A stretch of 64,000 bases of DNA, from contig CASBRS010000001.1 in NCBI GenBank assembly GCA_949128115.1, forward strand, positions 119,001-183,000, written 5' to 3'. Of this stretch, positions 35,111-47,619 are shown in pieces. The notes below the pieces were generated by a model, which saw only the letters and a list, made by a program, of their open reading frames with translations, made no database searches and was not told where the DNA came from. This stretch comes from Anaspis maculata (lineage: Eukaryota; Arthropoda; Insecta; Coleoptera; Scraptiidae). Both the position numbers and the translations under genes were made by a program. Each line of letters begins with the position of its first letter. Within the stretch, counting starts at the first letter, position 1.

Positions 35111-38100
35111 GAGAAAAGTCGATCCAGCTCTCAGCATTGTCGTTGAATATTTGAAATTGTTACAAGGTGACATAGTCGATCCGCTCGATTCTGTTCAGAC
35201 AAGGAACAATCTCAAAATATTTTCGCGACAATTGACGGAGGCTCTGGAGAAGATGACTGTGTCAGACAACACTGGGTCTTTGAGAGAGCCTCCGGAACCA
35301 TCAAATAAAAAACGGCGGACGGATTAATCCCGAAGCCAAAAAAATCGGTTCTTTTCAGAACCAAAAATCATATAACACAAAGAAAATGGTCACAAAACGA
35401 TTCGAATGAGAGAGAGAGAGAGATCCCTAAAAATGTAAAAACCATCGTTTCCAGAATAAACACGGCCACGTGAGTGACCGAGCGTCTTGTGTGAAAATTC
35501 CAGAAAGATCCAATAATTGTCACGCCCACTACTCGGACAGACAGGTATAAATACTTGGTCAAGCCGGTTTGAAATGGCGTAGAGAAAAGTCGATCCAGCT
35601 CTCAGCATTGTCGTTGAATATTTGAAATTGTTACAAGGTGACATAGTCGATCCGCTCGATTCTGTTCAGACAAGGAACAATCTCAAAATATTTTCGCGAC
35701 AATTGACGGAGGCTCTGGAGAAGATGACTGTGTCAGACAACACTGGGTCTTTGAGAGAGCCTCCGGAACCATCAAATAAAAAACGGCGGACGGATTAATC
35801 CCGAAGCCAAAAAAATCGGTTCTTTTCAGAACCAAAAATCATATAACACAAAGAAAATGGTCACAAAACGATTCGAATGAGAGAGAGAGAGAGATCCCTA
35901 AAAATGTAAAAACCATCGTTTCCAGAATAAACACGGCCACGTGAGTGACCGAGCGTCTTGTGTGAAAATTCCAGAAAGATCCAATAATTGTCACGCCCAC
36001 TACTCGGACAGACAGGTATAAATACTTGGTCAAGCCGGTTTGAAATGGCGTAGAGAAAAGTCGATCCAGCTCTCAGCATTGTCGTTGAATATTTGAAATT
36101 GTTACAAGGTGACATAGTCGATCCGCTCGATTCTGTTCAGACAAGGAACAATCTCAAAATATTTTCGCGACAATTGACGGAGGCTCTGGAGAAGATGACT
36201 GTGTCAGACAACACTGGGTCTTTGAGAGAGCCTCCGGAACCATCAAATAAAAAACGGCGGATGGATTAATCCCGAAGACAAAAAATTCGGTTCTTTTCAG
36301 AACCAAAAATCATATAACACAAAGAAAATGGTCACAAAACGAATCGAATGAGAGAGAGAGAGATCCCTAAAAATGTTAAAACTATCGTTTCCAGAATAAA
36401 CACGACCACGTGAGTGACCGAGCGTCTTGTGTGAAATTTCCAGAAAGATCCAATATTTGTCCCGCCCACTACTCGGACAGACAGGTATAAATACTTGGTC
36501 AAGCCGGTTTGAAATGGCGTAGAGAAAAGTCGATTCAGCTCTCAGCATTGTCGTTGAATATTTGAAATTGTTACAAGGTGACATAGTCGATCCGCTCGAT
36601 TCTGTTCAGACAAGGAACAATCTCAAAATATTTTCGCGACAATTGACGGAGGCTCTGGAGAAGATGACTGTGTCAGACAACACTGGGTCTTTGAGAGAGC
36701 CTCCGGAACCATCAAATAAAAAACGGCGGATGGATTAATCCCGAAGACAAAAAATTCGGTTCTTTTCAGAACCAAAAATCATATAACACAAAGAAAATGG
36801 TCACAAAACGAATCGAATGAGAGAGAGAGATCCCTAAAAATGTTAAAACTATCGTTTCCCGAATAAACACGACCACGTGAGTGACCGAGCGTCTTGTGTG
36901 AAATTTCCAGAAAGATCCAATATTTGTCCCGCCCACTACTCGGACAGACAGGTATAAATACTTGGTCAAGCCGGTTTGAAATGGCGTAGAGAAAAGTCGA
37001 TTCAGCTCTCAGCATTGTCGTTGAATATTTGAAATTGTTACAAGGTGACATAGTCGATCCGCTCGATTCTGTTCAGACAAGGAACAATCTCAAAATATTT
37101 TCGCGACAATTGACGGAGGCTCTGGAGAAGATGACTGTGTCAGACAACACTGGGTCTTTGAGAGAGCCTCCGGAACCATCAAATAAAAAACGGCGGACGG
37201 ATTAATCCCGAAGCCAAAAAAATCGGTTCTTTTCAGAACCAAAAATCATATAGCACAAAGAAAATGGTCACAAAACGATTCGAATGAGAGAGAGAGAGAG
37301 ATCCCTAAAAATGTAAAAACCATCGTTTCCAGAATAAACACGGCCACGTGAGTGACCGAGCGTCTTGTGTGAAAATTCCAGAAAGATCCAATAATTGTCA
37401 CGCCCACTACACGGACAGACAGGTATAAATACTTGGTCAAGCCGGTTTGAAATGGCGTAGAGAAAAGTCGATCCAGCTCTCAGCATTGTCGTTGAATATT
37501 TGAAATTGTTACAAGGTGACATAGTCGATCCGCTCGATTCTGTTCAGACAAGGAACAATCTCAAAATATTTTCGCGACAATTGACGGAGGCTCTGGAGAA
37601 GATGACTGTGTCAGACAACACTGGGTCTTTGAGAGAGCCTCCGGAACCATCAAATAAAAAACGGCGGATGGATTAATCCCGAAGACAAAAAATTCGGTTC
37701 TTTTCAGAACCAAAAATCATATAACACAAAGAAAATGGTCACAAAACGAATCGAATGAGAGAGAGAGATCCCTAAAAATGTTAAAACTATCGTTTCCAGA
37801 ATAAACACGGCCACGTGAGTGACCGAGCGTCTTGTGTGAAATTTCCAGAAAGATCCAATATTTGTCCCGCCCACTACTCGGACAGACAGGTATAAATACT
37901 GGGTCAAGCCGGTTTGAAATGGCGTAGAGAAAAGTCGATCCAGCTCTCAGCATTGTCGTTGAATATTTGAAATTGTTACAAGGTGACATAGTCGATCCGC
38001 TCGATTCTGTTCAGACAAGGAACGATCTCAAAATATTTTCGCGACAATTGACGGAGGCTCTGGAGAAGATGACTGTGTCAGACAACACTGGGTCTTTGAG

Positions 38101-39839
38101 AGAGCCTCCGGAACCATCAAATAAAAAACGGCGGACGGATTAATCCCGAAGCCAAAAAAATCGGTTCTTTTCAGAACCAAAAATCATATAGCACAAAGAA
38201 AATGGTCACAAAACGATTCGAATGAGAGAGAGAGAGAGAGATCCCTAAAAATGTAAAAACCATCGTTTCCAGAATAAACACGGCCACGTGAGTGACCGAG
38301 CGTCTTGTGTGAAATTTCCAGAAAGATCCAATATTTGTCCCGCCCACTACTCGGACAGACAGGTATAAATACTGGGTCAAGCCGGTTTGAAATGGCGTAG
38401 AGAAAAGTCGATCCAGCTCTCAGCATTGTCGTTGAATATTTGAAATTGTTACAAGGTGACATAGTCGATCCGCTCGATTCTGTTCAGACAAGGAACGATC
38501 TCAAAATATTTTCGCGACAATTGACGGAGGCTCTGGAGAAGATGACTGTGTCAGACAACACTGGGTCTTTGAGAGAGCCTCCGGAACCATCAAATAAAAA
38601 ACGGCGGACGGATTAATCCCGAAGCCAAAAAAATCGGTTCTTTTCAGAACCAAAAATCATATAGCACAAAGAAAATGGTCACAAAACGATTCGAATGAGA
38701 GAGAGAGAGAGATCCCTAAAAATGTAAAAACCATCGTTTCCAGAATAAACACGGCCACGTGAGTGACCGAGCGTCTTGTGTGAAAATTCCAGAAAGATCC
38801 AATAATTGTCACGCCCACTACTCGGACAGACAGGTATAAATACTTGGTCAAGCCGGTTTGAAATGGCGTAGAGAAAAGTCGATCCAGCTCTCAGCATTGT
38901 CGTTGAATATTTGAAATTGTTACAAGGTGACATAGTCGATCCGCTCGATTCTGTTCAGACAAGGAACAATCTCAAAATATTTTCGCGACAATTGACGGAG
39001 GCTCTGGAGAAGATGACTGTGTCAGACAACACTGGGTCTTTGAGAGAGCCTCCGGAACCATCAAATAAAAAACGGCGGACGGATTAATCCCGAAGCCAAA
39101 AAAATCGGTTCTTTTCAGAACCAAAAATCATATAACACAAAGAAAATGGTCACAAAACGATTCGAATGAGAGAGAGAGAGAGAGATCCCTAAAAATGTAA
39201 AAACCATCGTTTCCAGAATAAACACGGCCACGTGAGTGACCGAGCGTCTTGTGTGAAAATTCCAGAAAGATCCAATAATTGTCACGCCCACTACTCGGAC
39301 AGACAGGTATAAATACTTGGTCAAGCCGGTTTGAAATGGCGTAGAGAAAAGTCGATCCAGCTCTCAGCATTGTCGTTGAATATTTGAAATTGTTACAAGG
39401 TGACATAGTCGATCCGCTCGATTCTGTTCAGACAAGGAACAATCTCAAAATATTTTCGCGACAATTGACGGAGGCTCTGGAGAAGATGACTGTGTCAGAC
39501 AACACTGGGTCTTTGAGAGAGCCTCCGGAACCATCAAATAAAAAACGGCGGATGGATTAATCCCGAAGACAAAAAATTCGGTTCTTTTCAGAACCAAAAA
39601 TCATATAACACAAAGAAAATGGTCACAAAACGAATCGAATGAGAGAGAGATCCCTAAAAATGTTAAAACTATCGTTTCCAGAATAAACACGGCCACGTGA
39701 GTGACCGAGCGTCTTGTGTGAAATTTCCAGAAAGATCCAATATTTGTCCCGCCCACTACTCGGACAGACAGGTATAAATACTGGGTCAAGCCGGTTTGAA
39801 ATGGCGTAGAGAAAAGTCGATCCAGCTCTCAGCATTGTC

Positions 39840-42800
39840 GTTTAATATTTGAAATTGTTACAAGGTGACATAGTCGATCCGCTCGATTCTGTTCAGACAA
39901 GGAACAATCTCAAAATATTTTCGCGACAATTGACGGAGGCTCTGGAGAAGATGACTGTGTCAGACAACACTGGGTCTTTGAGAGAGCCTCCGGAACCATC
40001 AAATAAAAAACGGTGGACGGATTAATCCCGGAGCCAAAAAAATCGGTTCTTTTCAGAACCAAAAATCATATAACACAAAGAAAATGGTCACAAAACGATT
40101 CGAATGAGAGAGAGAGAGAGATCCCTAAAAATGTAAAAACCATCGTTTCCAGAATAAACACGGCCACGTGAGTGACCGAGCGTCTTGTGTGAAAATTCCA
40201 GAAAGATCCAATAATTGTCACGCCCACTACTCGGACAGACAGGTATAAATACTTGGTCAAGCCGGTTTGAAATGGCGTAGAGAAAAGTCGATCCAGCTCT
40301 CAGCATTGTCGTTGAATATTTGAAATTGTTACAAGGTGACATAGTCGATCCGCTCGATTCTGTTCAGACAAGGAACAATCTCAAAATATTTTCGCGACAA
40401 TTGACGGAGGCTCTGGAGAAGATGACTGTGTCAGACAACACTGGGTCTTTGAGAGAGCCTCCGGAACCATCAAATAAAAAACGGCGGATGGATTAATCCC
40501 GAAGACAAAAAATTCGGTTCTTTTCAGAACCAAAAATCATATAACACAAAGAAAATGGTCACAAAACGAATCGAATGAGAGAGAGAGATCCCTAAAAATG
40601 TTAAAACTATCGTTTCCAGAATAAACACGGCCACGTGAGTGACCGAGCGTCTTGTGTGAAATTTCCAGAAAGATCCAATATTTGTCCCGCCCACTACTCG
40701 GACAGACAGGTATAAATACTTGGTCAAGCCGGTTTGAAATGGCGTAGAAAAAAGTCGATCCAGCTCTCAGCATTGTCGTTGAATATTTGAAATTGTTACA
40801 AGGTGACATAGTCGATCCGCTCGATTCTGTTCAGACAAGGAACAATCTCAAAATATTTTCGCGACAATTGACGGAGGCTCTGGAGAAGATGACTGTGTCA
40901 GACAACACTGGGTCTTTGAGAGAGCCTCCGGAACCATCAAATAAAAAACGGCGGACGGATTAATCCCGAAGCCAAAAAAATCGGTTCTTTTCAGAACCAA
41001 AAATCATATAACACAAAGAAAATGGTCACAAAACGATTCGAATGAGAGAGAGAGAGAGAGATCCCTAAAAATGTAAAAACCATCGTTTCCAGAATAAACA
41101 CGGCCACGTGAGTGACCGAGCGTCTTGTGTGAAAATTCCAGAAAGATCCAATAATTGTCACGCCCACTACTCGGACAGACAGGTATAAATACTTGGTCAA
41201 GCCGGTTTGAAATGGCGTAGAAAAAAGTCGATCCAGCTCTCAGCATTGTCGTTGAATATTTGAAATTGTTACAAGGTGACATAGTCGATCCGCTCGATTC
41301 TGTTCAGACAAGGAACAATCTCAAAATATTTTCGCGACAATTGACGGAGGCTCTGGAGAAGATGACTGTGTCAGACAACACTGGGTCTTTGAGAGAGCCT
41401 CCGGAACCATCAAATAAAAAACGGCGGATGGATTAATCCCGAAGACAAAAAATTCGGTTCTTTTCAGAACCAAAAATCATATAACACAAAGAAAATGGTC
41501 ACAAAACGAATCGAATGAGAGAGAGAGATCCCTAAAAATGTTAAAACTATCGTTTCCAGAATAAACACGGCCACGTGAGTGACCGAGCGTCTTGTGTGAA
41601 ATTTCCAGAAAGATCCAATATTTGTCCCGCCCACTACTCGGACAGACAGGTATAAATACTGGGTCAAGCCGGTTTGAAATGGCGTAGAGAAAAGTCGATC
41701 CAGCTCTCAGCATTGTCGTTTAATATTTGAAATTGTTACAAGGTGACATAGTCGATCCGCTCGATTCTGTTCAGACAAGGAACAATCTCAAAATATTTTC
41801 GCGACAATTGACGGAGGCTCTGGAGAAGATGACTGTGTCAGACAACACTGGGTCTTTGAGAGAGCCTCCGGAACCATCAAATAAAAAACGGTGGACGGAT
41901 TAATCCCGGAGCCAAAAAAATCGGTTCTTTTCAGAACCAAAAATCATATAACACAAAGAAAATGGTCACAAAACGATTCGAATGAGAGAGAGAGAGAGAT
42001 CCCTAAAAATGTAAAAACCATCGTTTCCAGAATAAACACGGCCACGTGAGTGACCGAGCGTCTTGTGTGAAAATTCCAGAAAGATCCAATAATTGTCACG
42101 CCCACTACTCGGACAGACAGGTATAAATACTTGGTCAAGCCGGTTTGAAATGGCGTAGAGAAAAGTCGATCCAGCTCTCAGCATTGTCGTTGAATATTTG
42201 AAATTGTTACAAGGTGACATAGTCGATCCGCTCGATTCTGTTCAGACAAGGAACAATCTCAAAATATTTTCGCGACAATTGACGGAGGCTCTGGAGAAGA
42301 TGACTGTGTCAGACAACACTGGGTCTTTGAGAGAGCCTCCGGAACCATCAAATAAAAAACGGCGGATGGATTAATCCCGAAGACAAAAAATTCGGTTCTT
42401 TTCAGAACCAAAAATCATATAACACAAAGAAAATGGTCACAAAACGAATCGAATGAGAGAGAGAGATCCCTAAAAATGTTAAAACTATCGTTTCCAGAAT
42501 AAACACGGCCACGTGAGTGACCGAGCGTCTTGTGTGAAATTTCCAGAAAGATCCAATATTTGTCCCGCCCACTACTCGGACAGACAGGTATAAATACTTG
42601 GTCAAGCCGGTTTGAAATGGCGTAGAAAAAAGTCGATCCAGCTCTCAGCATTGTCGTTGAATATTTGAAATTGTTACAAGGTGACATAGTCGATCCGCTC
42701 GATTCTGTTCAGACAAGGAACAATCTCAAAATATTTTCGCGACAATTGACGGAGGCTCTGGAGAAGATGACTGTGTCAGACAACACTGGGTCTTTGAGAG

Positions 42801-45800
42801 AGCCTCCGGAACCATCAAATAAAAAACGGCGGACGGATTAATCCCGAAGCCAAAAAAATCGGTTCTTTTCAGAACCAAAAATCATATAACACAAAGAAAA
42901 TGGTCACAAAACGATTCGAATGAGAGAGAGAGAGAGAGATCCCTAAAAATGTAAAAACCATCGTTTCCAGAATAAACACGGCCACGTGAGTGACCGAGCG
43001 TCTTGTGTGAAAATTCCAGAAAGATCCAATAATTGTCACGCCCACTACTCGGACAGACAGGTATAAATACTTGGTCAAGCCGGTTTGAAATGGCGTAGAA
43101 AAAAGTCGATCCAGCTCTCAGCATTGTCGTTGAATATTTGAAATTGTTACAAGGTGACATAGTCGATCCGCTCGATTCTGTTCAGACAAGGAACAATCTC
43201 AAAATATTTTCGCGACAATTGACGGAGGCTCTGGAGAAGATGACTGTGTCAGACAACACTGGGTCTTTGAGAGAGCCTCCGGAACCATCAAATAAAAAAC
43301 GGCGGATGGATTAATCCCGAAGACAAAAAATTCGGTTCTTTTCAGAACCAAAAATCATATAACACAAAGAAAATGGTCACAAAACGAATCGAATGAGAGA
43401 GAGAGATCCCTAAAAATGTTAAAACTATCGTTTCCAGAATAAACACGGCCACGTGAGTGACCGAGCGTCTTGTGTGAAATTTCCAGAAAGATCCAATATT
43501 TGTCCCGCCCACTACTCGGACAGACAGGTATAAATACTGGGTCAAGCCGGTTTGAAATGGCGTAGAGAAAAGTCGATCCAGCTCTCAGCATTGTCGTTTA
43601 ATATTTGAAATTGTTACAAGGTGACATAGTCGATCCGCTCGATTCTGTTCAGACAAGGAACAATCTCAAAATATTTTCGCGACAATTGACGGAGGCTCTG
43701 GAGAAGATGACTGTGTCAGACAACACTGGGTCTTTGAGAGAGCCTCCGGAACCATCAAATAAAAAACGGTGGACGGATTAATCCCGGAGCCAAAAAAATC
43801 GGTTCTTTTCAGAACCAAAAATCATATAACACAAAGAAAATGGTCACAAAACGATTCGAATGAGAGAGAGAGAGAGATCCCTAAAAATGTAAAAACCATC
43901 GTTTCCAGAATAAACACGGCCACGTGAGTGACCGAGCGTCTTGTGTGAAAATTCCAGAAAGATCCAATAATTGTCACGCCCACTACTCGGACAGACAGGT
44001 ATAAATACTTGGTCAAGCCGGTTTGAAATGGCGTAGAGAAAAGTCGATCCAGCTCTCAGCATTGTCGTTGAATATTTGAAATTGTTACAAGGTGACATAG
44101 TCGATCCGCTCGATTCTGTTCAGACAAGGAACAATCTCAAAATATTTTCGCGACAATTGACGGAGGCTCTGGAGAAGATGACTGTGTCAGACAACACTGG
44201 GTCTTTGAGAGAGCCTCCGGAACCATCAAATAAAAAACGGCGGATGGATTAATCCCGAAGACAAAAAATTCGGTTCTTTTCAGAACCAAAAATCATATAA
44301 CACAAAGAAAATGGTCACAAAACGAATCGAATGAGAGAGAGAGATCCCTAAAAATGTTAAAACTATCGTTTCCAGAATAAACACGGCCACGTGAGTGACC
44401 GAGCGTCTTGTGTGAAATTTCCAGAAAGATCCAATATTTGTCCCGCCCACTACTCGGACAGACAGGTATAAATACTTGGTCAAGCCGGTTTGAAATGGCG
44501 TAGAAAAAAGTCGATCCAGCTCTCAGCATTGTCGTTGAATATTTGAAATTGTTACAAGGTGACATAGTCGATCCGCTCGATTCTGTTCAGACAAGGAACA
44601 ATCTCAAAATATTTTCGCGACAATTGACGGAGGCTCTGGAGAAGATGACTGTGTCAGACAACACTGGGTCTTTGAGAGAGCCTCCGGAACCATCAAATAA
44701 AAAACGGCGGACGGATTAATCCCGAAGCCAAAAAAATCGGTTCTTTTCAGAACCAAAAATCATATAACACAAAGAAAATGGTCACAAAACGATTCGAATG
44801 AGAGAGAGAGAGAGAGATCCCTAAAAATGTAAAAACCATCGTTTCCAGAATAAACACGGCCACGTGAGTGACCGAGCGTCTTGTGTGAAAATTCCAGAAA
44901 GATCCAATAATTGTCACGCCCACTACTCGGACAGACAGGTATAAATACTTGGTCAAGCCGGTTTGAAATGGCGTAGAAAAAAGTCGATCCAGCTCTCAGC
45001 ATTGTCGTTGAATATTTGAAATTGTTACAAGGTGACATAGTCGATCCGCTCGATTCTGTTCAGACAAGGAACAATCTCAAAATATTTTCGCGACAATTGA
45101 CGGAGGCTCTGGAGAAGATGACTGTGTCAGACAACACTGGGTCTTTGAGAGAGCCTCCGGAACCATCAAATAAAAAACGGCGGATGGATTAATCCCGAAG
45201 ACAAAAAATTCGGTTCTTTTCAGAACCAAAAATCATATAACACAAAGAAAATGGTCACAAAACGAATCGAATGAGAGAGAGAGATCCCTAAAAATGTTAA
45301 AACTATCGTTTCCAGAATAAACACGGCCACGTGAGTGACCGAGCGTCTTGTGTGAAATTTCCAGAAAGATCCAATATTTGTCCCGCCCACTACTCGGACA
45401 GACAGGTATAAATACTGGGTCAAGCCGGTTTGAAATGGCGTAGAGAAAAGTCGATCCAGCTCTCAGCATTGTCGTTTAATATTTGAAATTGTTACAAGGT
45501 GACATAGTCGATCCGCTCGATTCTGTTCAGACAAGGAACAATCTCAAAATATTTTCGCGACAATTGACGGAGGCTCTGGAGAAGATGACTGTGTCAGACA
45601 ACACTGGGTCTTTGAGAGAGCCTCCGGAACCATCAAATAAAAAACGGTGGACGGATTAATCCCGGAGCCAAAAAAATCGGTTCTTTTCAGAACCAAAAAT
45701 CATATAACACAAAGAAAATGGTCACAAAACGATTCGAATGAGAGAGAGAGAGAGATCCCTAAAAATGTAAAAACCATCGTTTCCAGAATAAACACGGCCA

Positions 45801-46900
45801 CGTGAGTGACCGAGCGTCTTGTGTGAAAATTCCAGAAAGATCCAATAATTGTCACGCCCACTACTCGGACAGACAGGTATAAATACTTGGTCAAGCCGGT
45901 TTGAAATGGCGTAGAGAAAAGTCGATCCAGCTCTCAGCATTGTCGTTGAATATTTGAAATTGTTACAAGGTGACATAGTCGATCCGCTCGATTCTGTTCA
46001 GACAAGGAACAATCTCAAAATATTTTCGCGACAATTGACGGAGGCTCTGGAGAAGATGACTGTGTCAGACAACACTGGGTCTTTGAGAGAGCCTCCGGAA
46101 CCATCAAATAAAAAACGGCGGATGGATTAATCCCGAAGACAAAAAATTCGGTTCTTTTCAGAACCAAAAATCATATAACACAAAGAAAATGGTCACAAAA
46201 CGAATCGAATGAGAGAGAGAGATCCCTAAAAATGTTAAAACTATCGTTTCCAGAATAAACACGGCCACGTGAGTGACCGAGCGTCTTGTGTGAAATTTCC
46301 AGAAAGATCCAATATTTGTCCCGCCCACTACTCGGACAGACAGGTATAAATACTTGGTCAAGCCGGTTTGAAATGGCGTAGAAAAAAGTCGATCCAGCTC
46401 TCAGCATTGTCGTTGAATATTTGAAATTGTTACAAGGTGACATAGTCGATCCGCTCGATTCTGTTCAGACAAGGAACAATCTCAAAATATTTTCGCGACA
46501 ATTGACGGAGGCTCTGGAGAAGATGACTGTGTCAGACAACACTGGGTCTTTGAGAGAGCCTCCGGAACCATCAAATAAAAAACGGCGGATGGATTAATCC
46601 CGAAGACAAAAAATTCGGTTCTTTTCAGAACCAAAAATCATATAACACAAAGAAAATGGTCACAAAACGAATCGAATGAGAGAGAGAGATCCCTAAAAAT
46701 GTTAAAACTATCGTTTCCAGAATAAACACGGCCACGTGAGTGACCGAGCGTCTTGTGTGAAATTTCCAGAAAGATCCAATATTTGTCCCGCCCACTACTC
46801 GGACAGACAGGTATAAATACTGGGTCAAGCCGGTTTGAAATGGCGTAGAGAAAAGTCGATCCAGCTCTCAGCATTGTCGTTTAATATTTGAAATTGTTAC
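39840..46900 (+). repeat. Four-monomer higher-order repeat, 1878 bp
   Basis: Monomer variants recur exactly every 1878 bp: hairpins 40045, 41923, 43801, 45679 (type 1); 40516, 42394, 44272, 46150 (type 2); 40983, 42861, 44739 (type 3); 41456, 43334, 45212 (type 4). Private markers repeat with the same step: cggTgg near 40013, 41891, 43769 and 45647, and gtagAaaaaag in types 2 and 3. The fourth copy lacks type 3 and goes from 46150 directly to a type-4-like unit at 46617. This suggests a one-monomer deletion by unequal exchange. Confidence 0.9.
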
Positions 46901-47619
46901 AAGGTGACATAGTCGATCCGCTCGATTCTGTTCAGACAAGGAACAATCTCAAAATATTTTCGCGACAATTGACGGAGGCTCTGGAGAAGATGACTGTGTC
47001 AGACAACACTGGGTCTTTGAGAGAGCCTCCGGAACCATCAAATAGAAAACGGCGGATGGATTAATCCCGAAGCCAAAAAAATCGGTTCTTTTCAGAAACA
47101 AAAATCATATAACACAAAGAAAATGGTCACAAAACGATTCGAATGAGAGAGAGAGGGAGATCCCTAAAAATGTAAAAACCATCGTTTCCAGAATAAACAC
47201 GGCCACGTGAGTGACCGAGCGTCTTGTGTGAAATTTCCAGAAAGATCCAATATTTGTCCCGCCCACTACTCGGACAGACAGGTATAAATACTGGGTCAAG
47301 CCGGTTTGAAATGGCGTAGAGAAAAGTCGATCCAGCTCTCAGCATTGTCGTTTAATATTTGAAATTGTTACAAGGTGACATAGTCGATCCGCTCGATTCT
47401 GTTCAGACAAGGAACAATCTCAAAATATTTTCGCGACAATTGACGGAGGCTCTGGAGAAGATGACTGTGTCAGACAACACTGGGTCTTTGAGAGAGCCTC
47501 CGGAACCATCAAATAGAAAACGGCGGATGGATTAATCCCGAAGCCAAAAAATTCGGTTCTTTTCAGAACCAAAAATCATATAACACAAAGAAAATGGTCA
47601 CAAAACGAATCGAATGTAA

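Larger units (their letters stand above)
24381..47616 (+). repeat. Satellite array block 2 (50 units)
   Basis: The same satellite resumes in phase after the palindromic element, in the same orientation. Hairpins start at 24556, 25025, 25492, 25959, 26426, 26897, 27370, 27837, 28308, 28779, 29250, 29721, 30192, 30663, 31134, 31601, 32066, 32535, 33006, 33477, 33946, 34413, 34878, 35347, 35818, 36289, 36758, 37225, 37696, 38163, 38636, 39107, 39580, 40045, 40516, 40983, 41456, 41923, 42394, 42861, 43334, 43801, 44272, 44739, 45212, 45679, 46150, 46617, 47084 and 47555. The block holds a 4-monomer higher-order repeat and a 6-monomer-spaced duplication. It ends at a LINE inserted at the edge of a (GA)n tract. 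Confidence 0.99.
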
